64,000 bases of DNA from Phoebastria nigripes (taxonomy: Eukaryota > Chordata > Aves > Procellariiformes > Diomedeidae). The stretch lies in the NCBI GenBank assembly GCA_035582835.1, contig JAYKAV010003376.1:219298-283297 (forward strand), given 5' to 3'. The position numbers were made by a program, and so were the translations under genes. Positions 34,345 to 47,964 of the stretch are shown here, piece by piece. How positions within the stretch are numbered: position 1 is the first letter of the stretch; every line of letters starts with the position of its first letter. The notes below the pieces were generated by a model that was not told where the DNA came from, ran no database searches, and was given only the letters and a program-made list of their open reading frames with translations.

Positions 34345-37300
34345 AAACCTGTTTGCTGCCCTATATATTCATGTCTGGGCATATATTCCACATATCACTA
34401 GTCGTGTGTGTTCACATGTGTCTGTAGGCTCAGGTGTGGACTTGCCGGTGCTGCTGCTGAGAGGTTCATGTGGATGGGCTTTCAGTCTCGCAAGGGCATC
34501 TCATGGGGAGGAATGAGCGATGCTCCACTATGTACAAGTACATTTCAGATGCCTGAGCCGGCATCTGTACACCACGAGCACCACACTTATGCAGGAACTG
34601 GGTGCCCGTGAGAGCGCACACATGCCCTGCCCCTTTCTGCAGACTTCAACTGCAGGTTCATATGGTCTGGGCAGACAAAGCGCATGTGAATTTGAGCACA
34701 CCTGGGCCCAGGTAGCCATCATCACCCAGAAGACCAGCTGAGCTGAGGTTTTCAAGTCCAATATAGCCAAGAACTGCAGGATGCTGCTCACACCTAAATG
34801 TGGCTGCTTGAGAGCTGGGCTACAGACTGGCCATGGCCAAAGTAAAGCCAGCAATGCAGATGGGGAGCCTGGAAATTACAGGGCTGAGCTTGTTTCAGCC
34901 AGTTCTTCACCTGACAACACAGACATCTGGTAGAGGGCTTTCTTCCTTTCTTGAACTGGTGTTACTGAAAATACTGGCACTCGTGGGTGAGGAGCTGTTT
35001 GCAAATAGCTAAGGATGTGTAAGGGACTCTGGCCACAACAGTGCAAAACTTGCCTTGTAAACACTGATGACTTGCAAGAGCAGGACGTTCCCGGGAGCCA
35101 GCTGCTGCTGAAAATGGGGCTGAAATTACCCTCCTCTAACTCACTTCCATAGATGCTGTGTTGGTTTATGACTCACTAGTGCAGATGAACACTTTCAAAA
35201 CAGTCTTCCTTGGTTCACAGCTTCATCTCGCTCGAGTTTTTTTTAATTTGTGTGGGTTTTTTCTTTTTTTTGAGAATGACATCTTTGGCTTGTAGCCAAG
35301 TGCGCTATATAGAGCATTGTCCCTTCTCATGCCTCCTTAGTTGTGGATGAGCAACTGCAGGTACCTGGGGCAGCCAAGTCTCCCAACCTGGCAAGTTATG
35401 AGATTTGTTCAGCTTTAACATCCACAGCCTCTGTGGAAGGACTTAAATCAGGCTCTGCCATGCTCCTGTCCCTGCTGTTGCAATCCTGCATCTACTGAAC
35501 ACCCCTGGGACAGCAGAGGAAGGGTGCCATGAAGGTGGCACACAGCTTTCTACATGGGCAGGGCTCAACCCATGGCAGCAACAGGAGCCTTGCACTGAGA
35601 CTTCTTGTGGCTGACGGACATTGTCATGGAGCATCTCTGTTAGATAACTGTCATCTCTAAAGGGTGATTTTTGCCCCAAGAGCACTTCAGGGACTCAGGA
35701 TGGACTAATCCCAGTCTGTATCACCCTGTGTCCTCCCTAGATAGATTTGAGGGACAAATGTAGATCACGTCAGATTGATCCTGCTGGTGAAAAGACAGGG
35801 AGACTCTTGAAGGTTGGAGGAAATCTGCAGAAGAGGCTCACTGGGATATCTCTTTCCCTACCAGTTCTTGGTAGCAGGGGCCTTGCCTAAAGGTCCGTTT
35901 CAAATCAGGTGAAGAGGGAGATCCTCAAACGCATGGCACCATCTCTTCAAGGAGAACCTTACCACCATTTGAACCTTAATAACCCATCCTCCCTTCCCCT
36001 GTGCCTTTAGCAGGCTCCAAATGTCTCCCCTAAACCTCCCCTCAGTGATTAAAATCCTTTTCTCCATCCCAAGCAGCTTCCCTGGTTGCTTCTGTAGGAG
36101 CTTTGCAGGGCGGTCGGGCTGCGGGGAGGAAGGCAGCCTTCGCCATCTAGTGAGCAACGCACACCATCACCGGCAGCTGCGGCTGAAGGAAGGGCTGATC
36201 CATTGCTCTGATGAAAACCCCTTTTTCTCACCTCTGGAAGAACGTACTAACATACCAAGCTGAAACCTATATCATACTCTCCTACCCGCCGTCATTAACA
36301 TCTTGCTGACAAGCTTTGGTANACAGCAAATTAGTCTTACCTAGAATTTAAGCATTTCACCTCCTGGGAGGACCACGGCTGCTAAAGCATGTGTCTTCTC
36401 CCCTGCTCTGCTTGGGATTGCAGTCAGAGCAATGGTAGCACCAAGGGAATGGGGAGACAGATTGGTGTGACACGGTCGTTTAGCTATATATGTAGTACAC
36501 AGACCACAGGTGGTCTGTGGCTGTATTAAGAATAGAAACAAAATTCTCTGCGATATACAATGCATGCACTCAGAAGAGATTTTTTTTTCTTTTTTTTTTT
36601 TCTTCTTTTTTCCTGGGATGCCCATAAATGTACAGGGTCCAAATTCCCTCTATCTCAATTTAAGAAATGTCTGATAAATGAACGCTTCTTTGGAGGGTTT
36701 CTAAAGGTTACCTGACATCTGCCAAGAGACGCTAATGAGCAGGAAACAGGGCAGGAGCTATTGATAGATCCATTCCTGCCTTCCTGTCTGGTTTTCTACT
36801 GCCTGTCCCCTATTTTTAGCCTGGTTTCCAGAGGAAACAGGGGGTTGTGTGATTGCTCTGCCCACATCGGTCTATCAATCCCTGCCTAATCACTCAAACA
36901 GGCAGGTTTCAGCCAGGTTTGTGTGTGGAGTAGACTCCTATTAGACCCCTTCGTGTTTTGTGGAAATAAATAGCCAGGGGAGAGGGAAGGACCCCAGATC
37001 ACTGCTCTGGCTGAAGGGAACATTGTTGAATGAGCCCAGCACTTTATCAAGTCCCAGCGAAGCTACATACAGATGAGATTCAGGTATCAGGGTTTCATAA
37101 ATTCAACTATAAAGTTACTTGTTATTATCATGGCTAATTAGTATGTTAAATATATAAAGCATTTCATATAATGTGATATTATTAATTGTGTTGCAACAAC
37201 ATCTTAACAACCCCTGATTAGGAAGGAGATTCAGTGTGTCAGGTGCTGTACAAGCGTGTAACCTGCAGGTGATCGCAGTCCCTCCAGCTTGGNGTTTCTT

Positions 37301-39440
37301 CAGGCCTCACATGCCACAGCCCCTGTACTGGTTTATGACGCTGTCAAATTCAGGAGCTGGAAGCTATTTTGGAAGGCCTATTTTAGAAAAATAAGGAAGG
37401 ATTATCTTCAGTTTTTATTAAATCTGAGAGGCATCATGAATTGGAGCTTTGGCAGGGCTAGAGGAAAGCTCATTTCAGCTGAGGATGATGATAACATACT
37501 GATACAAACGTCTGTCACCCAGTGTCGCTGAGACCCTTCAGGAAGAGTTGTTGCAAAGCAGAAGTCATTTGTTGGGCTTAACCCTCCAACTGCTGTGAAA
37601 CAGCTTTTAAGTAAGTCACTGTGACCCTTTCCTGCAATTATCCTGTGCATTTCAGGGATCAGGGAAGAGGTCAAGGGCTATCTTGAAGGTTAGGAGATGT
37701 GCTCACAGCCAAGGGCCATTCCTGAACAGTGTCAATATTTGGTCTTACACAGAAGATATGAGCAGGAGATAGGAGGGCGCTGAGACACATCTGCTGGGAA
37801 GGTGAGGCCAGGCATCTCATGAGGAGGATGAAGGTGGGGACAGTGGGGCAGAGGATTGCCCATAGCCCCAGGTCGCAATGGTGGCACTGCTTTGCAGGTT
37901 ACCAGTGTTTCTCTTTGCCAGGTCACATGTAGGTGGAGGAGCCCTGTTGCTCCTTAAAGGAAAGAATAAACAGCTTGGCCAAGGTCAAAGAATAAATCCT
38001 CATTAAAACCCAGAGTCCCTGAACTTCAAACCCAAGTGCAACCCGTTTCCTCCCAGTGTTATAAATGGGGAGCCCACGTATCCAGCTGAAAAGCATAGTG
38101 CTCTTTGGGGTGCAGCGTGGCAGCTGGTTGCCCATGTACCCTGCGAAGCAGAGGTATGTGATGGTTTGGGACCTAACAGATGCTATATTCGGTGGACACT
38201 ATGGGAGGAGGGCACAGTTCCCGTAGTTTGAGCAATCTCAGGACTGTTACGCTGGGAGCCGGAGGAGAGCTCAGAGGGCATGGAGGATGGGAAGTAATCT
38301 TGAGTGTTAATATNGGGTTAAAATCCTGATCATTTTTAACTCAAGGGGAGAAATCTCTCTTGGCTCTTCCTTTATCCGCAGCAGACTCAGCCTGATGCCT
38401 ATTAAATACCTATTATGTAATTACAGTATATATTGCCTACTTAAGTGCCTTCTGCTATCTGATTTACACGATTGGGCTATTCATTCTTCCCTTTTCTACC
38501 TGTTTCTTTGTGTTCCAGAGCACCAGTAAATAGCCTGTGAGCTTCACTGGAGGAATGACTGCAGCCCAGAGCAAAACAGCCCCAGGTCTGCAAGTGGCAG
38601 GTGTTTTTAAGGTGCTCAGTGGCTTGCAGTGAAACCTGGGCTTGGGAAGCCCAGCTCCTCCTGAAGCCAAAGTTCAATGTACTGGAAAACTTTGCTAAGG
38701 TGTGTTGACAAAGGAATCCTGGCCCTGCACCTTGGCTGTGACTAAGGAGGTACTGAAGTCCGATGGGCAATGGCTTAGTCTCTCACACAAAGAAGCAAGA
38801 AAGCTCCTTTTACAGTTCAAACGGATGTTTCCCCAGGCTCGTAAAATACACAGTTTAAGTAGTAGCTATATTTCTAAGGCTGGTCCCACACCTGCAACAA
38901 CCTTGTAAATGGCGCTGGGATATATGGCTTTAAGACTCCTTGTAAAAAGTAAGATCAACACAAGATTTACACAGTTTTATGGAATTGTTTTATAAGCTAT
39001 TTTGACAATGAATCCTGCTATCAAAATCACCTCTGGTGTTAACCATGGCAGAAGCATTTAGCAAGAGCCAACAAAGATTAATTTAAACCCCTTTCCTAGC
39101 TAGCTGTGGGATTGAGTTGTGTGTGTCTCGAAACCTGGGACATCACTCATGCAGCAGTGCGTAGAGGCTCTGGCGTGGTGGGCCAGGTCTTCAAACCCTG
39201 GGAGGTGGACATGTTTTGGGATGTTTCACCATGCTCAGAAGGGAATGGGGACTGGACAAGGAATATGGGAGGTAAAGCCAGAGCTCAGCCTCAGCTTCCC
39301 ATCCTCCCCTGCCCAGGGATGGGGGACTTCAGGATGGGAGCCCAGGCAGGCAAGGGAGCAGGAGGGGATAATTCATAGCAAGCCAAGACCAAGCAACATG
39401 TTATTGGGGTAGGTGGGGATCAGTGTTGGTGCATCACCTT
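34345..39440. other. Non-coding interval, no gene recognised
   Basis: Contains T-rich tracts (35239-35272, 36581-36612), N bases at 36322, 37293 and 38314, and short frames with no domains. The portion at 36620-37200 is AT-rich and CNE-like. No CpG island, RNA gene or clear transposon is seen. Confidence 0.5.
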
Positions 39441-39442
39441 AT

Positions 39443-39562
39443 ATCATAGAATCATAGAATAGTTTGGGTTGGAAGGGACCTTTAAAGGTCATCTAGTCCA
39501 ACCCTCCTGCAATGAGCAGGGACATCTTCAACTAGATCAGGTTGCTCAGAGCCCTGTCCAAG
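39443..39562 (-). mobile_element. CR1 LINE 3' end (5'-truncated)
   Basis: Read on the + strand it starts with ATCATAGAATCATAGAATAG, then TTTGGGTTGGAAGGGACC, AAAGGTCATCTAGTCCAACC and GATCAGGTTGCTCAGAGCCC. This is the reverse complement of the avian CR1 3' end, so the element lies on the minus strand with its terminal repeat at 39443. It is cut off after about 120 bp. Preservation is good. A 187-codon + strand frame starts inside it and is not a gene. Confidence 0.97.
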
Positions 39563-39569
39563 CAGGACG

Positions 39570-40695
39570 TGTTTCCCTTACAGGGGTACACTGGCATGCT
39601 AACTCCTGTGTATTTGTATCATGCTTGCTGCAGGAGGTGATAGCCACAGCCGGGGTCCAAGAGATGGTTGTTTACCTGAAGCATGTACAGCCAAAACAGC
39701 GAAGCCACGGGGAGCAGGTCTGCCTCACCAGTGGCTGCAGAGCTGGGGAGGTGCACAAGGGTCTCCTGGTGTCCCGCGCCCTCCTCCTGCCTCAGTTGGT
39801 GATGTTGGCACTCTTAAAATCATGCCTCAATCTGATGTTCAAGAGTGTCCCGGCATCAGTGGAAGCTTTTCCATGTGGCATATTGATTGAAAGCCTCTGG
39901 GAGGGGTGGGGCTATTTCAAATACTCAAATCTCCTCACCTTAGTGCTGGGCTTTGGTGTGCTGGGTCTCACTGTCACAGGTCTGAGCAGAGGAAGGTTGC
40001 TTGCTAGAGTCCTGCCATACATTTTGAAATGAAAGATAACAAAGGGGAGAGTCAGGGAATGGGGATGAATGAGACTTATTTCAAGCTGTTTCAGTGGCTG
40101 GGAGTGGGCAATGCATCCCGCTCCCAGCACAGGGGTATGGCAGACCTGCAGTGTTTCACATTTTCTGGGTGATTGCTGGGGGCTGTGAGGGTGAAGGGCA
40201 GCAAGGGGTTACTAGTTGAGAGGAGAGCAGTAGGACTGGCAGTGGGAAGAAGCAGAGGTGGTGCACGGCAGCATCTCAGACCTATGCTGGCAAGTGTCCC
40301 TGCGAGCCCCAGGCACAGGATGCAACCCCGACTGGCCACCAGCACTCCTGTATGGAGCAATGTGCAATGAGGTTTTCATTGCACAGCTGTCAGAAGCCAC
40401 AGACTAACCAGAGCCTCACCACTCATTGCCGATGAGTTAGAGCATCCTCCCGGCTGGTCCGGGCAGCCCCTTGGCTTCCTCCTTTCGAAAGACTCTTTTC
40501 CCAGTTCACTTGAAAACCCTGGTGCTGAGCCTGACCTTACCCACATTAAACCGACAGCTGAGGCTCCCCGCTGCCAATGTGCTCTCACTGCTCACCTTCC
40601 ACGTCAGCTCTCAAAGAAAAGAAGTCAGGATCAAACTGGCACTCGCTCCATGCTCCCAGGTTGTTCCCAGTTTTCTCTGTAGCTTTACGTGTGAG
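39570..40695. other. Non-coding interval, no gene recognised
   Basis: The + strand frame 39469-40032 begins in the CR1 end and continues into unique sequence, with no recognised domain. Several minus-strand frames overlap at 40091-40588. No promoter or RNA gene is visible. Confidence 0.5.
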
Positions 40696-40699
40696 TGTA

Positions 40700-41165
40700 A
40701 AACCAGCTGTGCTGGGTCAGACCCAGGTCTGCCTAGTGCTGTATGCACAGCTCCTGCAGTAGCCATGGGCAGATGCCTTGGAAAAAGCAACAGCAAGGCA
40801 AGGACATTGTATTTCCCCCAAGAGCTTTCCCAGAATGAGTCTCTGCAGCACAGGGGATTTCCAGACGCTGTTGTGGTTTGTCTGCTCAGTTGCCCTCAGT
40901 GGAGCTCTGTTTTCCTGATGTTTGTCCAATCTTTCCTTCAGCCCTGGTGGACTTTCTACATCCCCAGCATCCTTCGGCAAGGACTTCCTCAGATCCTCTG
41001 CTGCTCAGGAGGAACCACCTCCTCCTCCTCCTGCTTGAACGTGGCTCCCAAAAGCCTCACCTGGTGGCTCCGAGTCCTGCACTGGGAGACGGTGAGCAGC
41101 TGCTCCCTTTCTGGTTACTCCTAGTGACTTGGGATTTTGTAGCTCTCCGCCATCCCCTGCCGAGC
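40700..41165 (-). mobile_element. Ancient CR1-like LINE 3'-end relic (copy 2)
   Basis: The + strand landmarks GCTGTGCTGGGTCAGACCCA, then GGGCAGATGCCTTGGAAAA, CATCCTTCGGCAAGGACTTC, GGTGGCTCCGAGTCCTGCAC and GGGATTTTGTAGCTCTC follow the order of an old CR1-related repeat in reverse orientation, as in the copy at 14985-15185. This fuller copy includes the terminal GCTGGGTCAGACC end. The longest open frame of the window (40471-41124, 217 codons) lies mostly on this relic, which explains it. Confidence 0.6.
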
Positions 41166-41169
41166 TGTT

Positions 41170-41885
41170 TCTTTCTTACATACTTACAAGTCCCAGCTAA
41201 ATGTACGGGGACATCATATGCCTATATTTCCAATTTCTTCATGCTCTGAAGGCAACCAGAGAGAATAGCTGGAGGCTGAATTAGGTGCACGGTATTTTGG
41301 CATNCTCTCCTGTTTGGCCCAATGTGACTAGTCATTATACGTGGGCAGTTCTTGGCCCTCGGCACACGAGAAGTTTAACACACAAAATAACTCCTTTGCA
41401 GTATGTGATATGGCCACGAGATGTCTCTTTGAGCTGTATGCAACTCCAGCCTGGTAAACAGGGACCCACACTGGACCACAAGCTGTGCAGAAGCTCCTGG
41501 GGCCCACAGTTGGCACCATCCCTGGTAAACACCTCCCCTGTTGTAGTTAACAGGATGGGAGAGCAAAGCCGTATGTGTAGGCAGAGGTGGTACCTTTTGT
41601 CAGACCTGTGGGTATAGGTGGGAGAGCAAAAACCCCCCACAAACCCCAACAGCTAAGCTTTCAAACACACCAGGTCTTTTTCACTCCAAAAATAAGAACC
41701 ACCATCTTCAAACTAAATCTTAGCTGAGAACAATCACGCTGAATTTAATTGGATTTTGTTAGTTTTTCAGATTCGTGAAGAGAAAAGTCTGATTGATACC
41801 TGTGGAGAAAAGGCAATGGCATTAGCAAGGAGAGAAGTGATAAGATTATTGGCCAAAGAGATAGAGAGAGAGGAGAAGAGAGAGA
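41170..41885. other. Non-coding interval, no gene recognised
   Basis: Contains an N at 41304, overlapping frames on both strands at 41285-41649 without domains, and an AG-rich patch (41850-41895). Nothing else is recognised. Confidence 0.5.
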
Positions 41886-41889
41886 TGGA

Positions 41890-42560
41890 TGGTTGGTGGC
41901 TGTGATATAATGAAGGTTCACTGCTGCTGGTTTTAGGGAAATATATGTGCCATAAAAACTAGCGAGTCCGTAAGTTCTAATATGCAGCAGATTTGGGAAT
42001 TAAAACTTATCTTTTAATGGTATCTTGTAGGTTTCCCATGAGGCTCTGGACAAGAAAGCCAGAAATGGTGTGACTGTTTTGTGAAAAATGTTCTCCAATT
42101 GGCAACTGATTGCATCAGACGGATGGTAATAGCACATAATGTTCAAATAATAATTTCCAGCAGATATCTCTAACATCATAAATTGGCAACAACTTCCCAG
42201 CACAAAATTGACCCCGATCAAAAACTTGCCTATTGCTCTGGACGCTATCAAATGACCATTTTCCAGCTGAGAAAGTGCTGATGGCCGTGCCAGGAAAAAA
42301 TATTCATAGGCCAGTCTTTAGCTGGTTACCATCCCAACTTGGGACCAGAATCATTTCTGCAAATAAATGGCAAAATGTTTGTTTGATCTGATAGCTGGAG
42401 CCCTTTGTCGGGAGCTCACAATGTGTGAAAAAAAGAGAAGAAAAGCTCTGGCTGTAATGCAGCTGGAATGAATGCTTTCCTTGCCTGCCGATCAGAGCAG
42501 ATTATAGTTCACCTGCTGTGAACTAATCTTTCAGGGAGAGGGTCAGTTGTTTGGATAGTG
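41890..42560. promoter_or_regulatory. Candidate conserved noncoding element, the strongest of the window by texture
   Basis: About 670 bp without long frames, repeats or low complexity, with dense transcription-factor-like words such as CTTATCTTTTAATGG, CAAATAATAATTTCC, GCAAATAAATGGC, GTTCACCTGCTGTGAAC and TTTGATCTGATAGC. GTTCACCTGCTGTGAAC (42509-42525) has 6 bp inverted ends around an E-box. Enhancer function is inferred from texture and would be settled by a bird-mammal alignment. Confidence 0.35.
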
Positions 42561-42564
42561 TTGC

Positions 42565-45500
42565 TAATGGAAGGCAAAACCTTTCTCCACGTTCCCTCCT
42601 TCAGCGCTCAGTCTGTTTAGGAGATGAGTCAGTCCTGGGTTATTCATCAACTTAGTTAGGAGCTATCCACCCAAGTTCACAAGGACCTCTAAAGTGCTTT
42701 ACAATTACAGGAAATTATACTTAGGAGCTAATGTTAAAACACAGCTATCTTCCCACTTCTCCAACACGAGAGGCATAGTGGCAGATTNGTGGCCCGCGTT
42801 ATTTCATTGTGCTGGAGAAAATACGTGGGAGGAATTTATTCCCTACCGCAACACTCCTCTTTGTGGACCCGAGCCCCGCTAGCTCTGGGGGGACATTTTC
42901 CCGGGGGAGGCTGGGGAGGAGGTGAGGCAGTGCCGTGGGGAGCCTTTCTGATGATTGCACCAGGTCCTTGGCTTGCTGCAGAAGGCCATGTCAGAGCAGT
43001 GCTGTGGACAGGGGGCCCTGGCAGCCCACCTGGCTCACCAGGGTGCAGTGGGACATGCCTCATTACCAGGGCTCAGCCCCACATCAGGAGAGAGGATGGT
43101 GACAGTCCTACTCTGTGTCTGCTGTGCTTTCACTCCCTCCAGGTCCCTCATCCTCAGCCCTGAGCTCTTCACCCCAGAGGATTTCATGGGCAAGTACCTT
43201 TTGCTTGTTTTACCTATAGCCCTGCTCATGTAGGACTGATGAATATGCAGGATTCAACCCAAAAAGTCCCTGTGTCAGGGCAGGAGGCTCTCTCCATGAC
43301 CCATCAGTCCCTCTGACCCATCTCAAGGTCATGCTCTGGACTCTTCTTGAGGGCCAGATCCTCAGCTCCAACTCTCCTTCGATTTGGGGTAGATTCAGCA
43401 GCAGGATATGCTCCATAGGTTTGTTGCTATTTAGGAATTTTTCTCTGTGGATCACCCATCTGCACGTGGGGAAGTATCGTTTGGTTGATTTCTTATTTTT
43501 GTATCATTTGCAATGGGGGTTTTGGAACAAAGTCAATAAATGCACACATGAATGTCAATGACTCACATTTTTATCTCAGAGACAGACCCTCTGTTTAGAC
43601 AGTGATTTTTAACCACACTAACCACATAGTCCTAAGCAAATGGTAATTTAAAGTCTTCTGTATGGTCTTTGTAACTGCTTAGTAGATGGTTTGTACTACC
43701 AAATTTTAGTGAGAGATGTTTGGAATAAGAGTATTTGTTCAACGATGACTTGCAAGACATAGTTAAAATGACAAAAAAGTTGAAAAGCAAAATATTTAAA
43801 ACTGTTCCTTTTAGCCGTTTATTGTTTTACTGCTGGACTCTACAACACCAGTGTTACTAGCCAAGGGCTCTCAGGAGGGTGATTTGCCAGTATCAGGCCC
43901 ACCCACCTTCAACTGCCCAGCTTTGAATGTTCGNGATGCCCATCTACAGCAGGGTCCACCCATGTAAGCCTCACAGGCAAAAGCAGGCTCAAAAAATCAC
44001 ATCTCCAGATGCTTCTACCATGGTCTCATGTACTCTGACCTACAGAGATACACAGAGATACTTAGTTGTGGACCTATTTTTGTTAGACAAGATTCCGGTT
44101 CTAGAACAATGAAGCTTTTCCTCTTCCCCAGCAAAACAAGACCATCAGTGGGATTTTGATCATAATGTTATTGCCTTTTCTTTCCAAGTGACCAAAAAGG
44201 TATTTTCCATTCAAATCCCTTTTATAGGAAAATTTATAACTATGGGTAATGATAAATCTTTTAGGGATGTATGAAAGAGATTTTGCTCTTGTGCAGCCAT
44301 TGAGATCTNTATTTTATTGCCTTCTGTTTAATCCAGCTTTCTCCTTGGGACACCCAGCTGCAGTNGAACATAGATATTTTGCCATCTGAGGCCATTGGCA
44401 GGTGGTGTTTCAGTGCTTGCAAGATGATCATCAATTTTACCTCCTGTAATTTCTCTGTCCTTAACTTTACAACGTTTCCATAATTTGCCTTTGACTTAGT
44501 AGCTTAAATATGTCTGCAAATCTGTTCTCCTGGGAGTGTAAGAAAACGTCTTTTTAAAATAATTCTTATGTGGAGAGACAGTTGCAATATTTTTTATTAA
44601 TATTATTCATTACTTTTATGACAGTGCAAGCCATGGCTGAGGTACTGAGCAATCACATAGAGATCTGAAGAGAAAGGGAAAAAAAAGAGATTAAAGAGAG
44701 AGTGGAGGAGTCATTGCCAGCTTTCTGCATAGGAAACAGGGAAACTAAGGCACAACTGCCCCAGGTCCTGCAGTGTCTATGATACAGCTGGAAATCTGGA
44801 ATTAAACCTGTATCTTCTCTACCAGGCCAGTGCTTTAAATGTAAGCATGCTATTTTTCCCTCCAATATGACTAAATTTTTAATTTTTACTTTTGTGAAAT
44901 CCCTTNTTTACCTTTCAAAATACTTGCTTTTCTTCAGGTTGTCACAGGGACATGATGATGNTAAAATACCAGAACAAGTAGCAAGCGTTTGCATGCTCTC
45001 TTTCTGTCTGCACTGGGTTTTAGGGAAAAGATAGTAGTAATTCCAATAGCATAATGTTATTTTTGTCGTTCAGGTACCACTGTCCCTGAAGTCACGCACA
45101 CAAGTGTCTAAAGCTGTTTGCTGTGGTGGGTGCTCGGTTAGTACTTTTATGTTAATAAAGAACTAACCATGATGAGATCCCCATCCTGTGGAAGCAGGAC
45201 AAGACGAATCCTGACAGCCCTGAGCCCAACAGATGTCTTTGCATTGGCCTCAGTGAGGTTTGGTATCAAACCGTTGGAGCACAATGTTAAAATCAAGGGC
45301 TGCTGCACTAGTAAGCAATAATCATTGCTGGGATATGACCATATAAACCCACAAACACCACTAAAAGCTGTCCTTCTTAGCAACAACAAAACCCCGTTAA
45401 TTTCTTTAACTGTCTCTAGATGGCACTATGGCAGTAGAAGTTTTACAAGGAGAAATTTGAAGAGAACGAGCCAGGAGGCTGCTGGCTCCTGCCGTCTGCT

Positions 45501-47910
45501 ACGGTGTTCCTGGGATGGAGGGGAAAGAGATCGTATCATTTTTTGAATGCTCCACAAGACATCAATCACAACAAGTAAACTCGTTTTTTTCTCAGGCGTT
45601 AAAACTAGTTTTATGATCTGGAGGAGATTCATTTCTTACAGCATCTCTATGTGCTTCATAGGTGGGAGTAGGGCAGAGGTGGATCCGTTTCACCTTTAGC
45701 ATCCTTTACAAATCTTCCCTAAACTATTCCCCATAGGGAAGGATTCATTCTTGTATACTTTCCAACCTGCATCAGGTTTTCAGGTGTCATTTTTCTGCTG
45801 GTATCAGGTGCTTCTCTGTGACTTTCCCATTGAAACCATCAAAAGCATGGAGATATCACTGAAGCCTGAATTCCCCACGTTAAAAATTGGGTTCATTAGA
45901 GTCCTGGTGGGAAAAAATATTCTTCTTCAAAACAAAAAGATTGGTGGCAATTCATGCTAATGAATTATTTAAAAACCTAAGACAGACAATACTTAAAGGG
46001 CTAACAATAAGAGGATGGCAGTGGAACAGGGAGTGTACAAATAGCAGGGTGGTATTGCATTTTCAGTTTACACTTTTTTTTATGTAATTGCAGCATTGTT
46101 ATTGCATCTATCAGAAAATCACTTGTGCTCCTGCCAGAGCAATTCTAATGCTCTTTGAGTTCAAGCTAGCCTTATTGTCTTGCTTTTCAAATGCTGTTTG
46201 ATTTTTCAGTTAGTTAGGCTCAAGGGATATTTTCTCCCCAGCACAATGAATTGTTTTACTTCTTTCCTAATAATTAAAAAAAAAAAAAGGAAGCAATCTT
46301 ACTTCTTGGCTGCTGGATGAAGCAAGAAGCTGAAGCACAACCCTGTCTTTGGGCAGATGAGCAGACCTGTCGCTGTGCATTTGTTGCCTTGGGCCCTTAC
46401 CCTGCAGAGGAAGCAATGGCATCAGGGGCTTAACAGCTGCAGGGCTCGCCACTGTAGCAGCAGCAGAGCTGGGTTTAGTTTCAGTGTCCTGTGATGAGCT
46501 TTAGGATGCTGAACTTTTCCCAAGGTGTTCTCACAGCCCGGTTTTAGGAATCTAATTGAAGTATGGACATCAATGTCTGCAGGTAGGTGCTTCCAGGTAG
46601 TGGGTGAAAGCGTCCAAATTCAGTGTTTTAAGGTAGAAATGGCTCATCCTCCTTCCTAAGATTAGATCATGCCAAATGATTTCAATGCCTCCTCTCCCTT
46701 GCACTTCAGTGGGAGCTATGGATCTGGATCTATCTGAGGAGGTGAGCCTTGGCCAGGGGAGGGTTGTGCCCATAGATTTTATTTCAGCTGAGCCATCAAT
46801 CTGCCTGAAGACATCAACAGCCAAATCTGAAGCTGGCATGAAACCCGTGACTAGTGGAGCAAAGAAGCAGGAACATTTCTTTATAGGGAACATTAATGGA
46901 AGATATGAACTCAGTTAACTTGCAGGACTTTTCTTTCCACAAACTTCTTGATTTTAGATTTTAAAAGGTATTTTCTTTCCATAGTGAAACACATGCAATA
47001 TGCAGCTTCCCTTTCCAGATGTGTTACTTGAATTTCCTGAGGAGAATGCGGTTCTTCATCCCCCCTTTCAGCAGTGTTGCGCTTCCGACATTCAATTGCC
47101 CTTTCAGAGCAATGATGCTTCTGCTACAATGGGGACACCTGAAGGAAAATTAAGAAGACAGCCCCAAATAATTGCAGAGCGTGTGCATATAGCATGTGTG
47201 GAAGTGGTTGACNCTGTGGGACGTGTGTCCTTGTAAGCCCCCAATCTGTCCCCACCACCGCCCCGCTCTGGGCCCTGCCATATGTCAGTCCCTAGGAGCT
47301 GTGTTAACATGCTATAGGTTGTCCCTATAGCACCTCTTTGTGCACATGAGTCAAGGTTCGGGGTATCTTCAAGTTCTGTTCTCATGGAGATGTCCTAGAG
47401 TGCCCAAATCCTCTGCTTCTCCCCACTTTACATTCATACCCTACTGCTGCTGCTCCTCAGCCTTTGGAGGCCATCACCCCAGGGCAGAGCTCAGGCCCAA
47501 TTAGGGTGTGTTCTGCTCTTCACCCTTGCTATGGCCTCAGTGCACCAATGTTCTCCATGCCTAAAGCTACATGTGTTTTTCCTGGCAGAATCAGTCTGCT
47601 AGGAGCCATCATCCAGGTCCTGGGCATCACAAGTGCCTAATGCAAAGCAAGAAGGCAGTTGCTCAAAAGGTTACGGCGTAGCTTCACTCTCAGGTCGTCT
47701 GCAGCAATGCCACTGAGTAGTGCAATGAGAATCACTGGTCTTTAGCTAAACTCTGGGGAGCTGGGACACTGTGCCTTCCTTTCAGCAAAATGTGAGGAGA
47801 GGTGAACCTTGTATCATGCAAAAATTAATTGTGCCTTCTGACCACTGGTCTTTGGAAACGGCCTGCACAGTGTGAGTGTGCAGCAGCTTCAGGCAGCCAG
47901 CTGCAATGGA
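42565..47910. other. Non-coding interval, no gene recognised
   Basis: Short frames only, with N bases at 42788, 43934, 44309, 44365, 44906, 44961 and 47213. A run of 12 A lies at 46277-46288. Parts around 43600-43820 and 46080-46270 are AT-rich and non-repetitive. The frames at 46570-46918 oppose each other and show no domain. Confidence 0.5.
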
Positions 47911-47913
47911 GCC

Positions 47914-47960
47914 ATTATTATTATTATTAATTATTATTATTATTATTATTATAATAATAT
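47914..47960. repeat. (ATT)n microsatellite
   Basis: About fourteen ATT units with one interruption, ending in ATAATAATAT. Ordinary simple repeat. Confidence 0.92.
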
Positions 47961-47964
47961 AACT

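Noticed and set aside
39469..40032. 187-codon + strand frame
   Set aside because: It starts within the reverse-oriented CR1 3' end and shows no recognisable domain.
40471..41124. Longest open frame (217 codons) as a gene
   Set aside because: Most of it overlaps an ancient CR1-like relic and no domain is recognised. Kept only as a low-interest finding.
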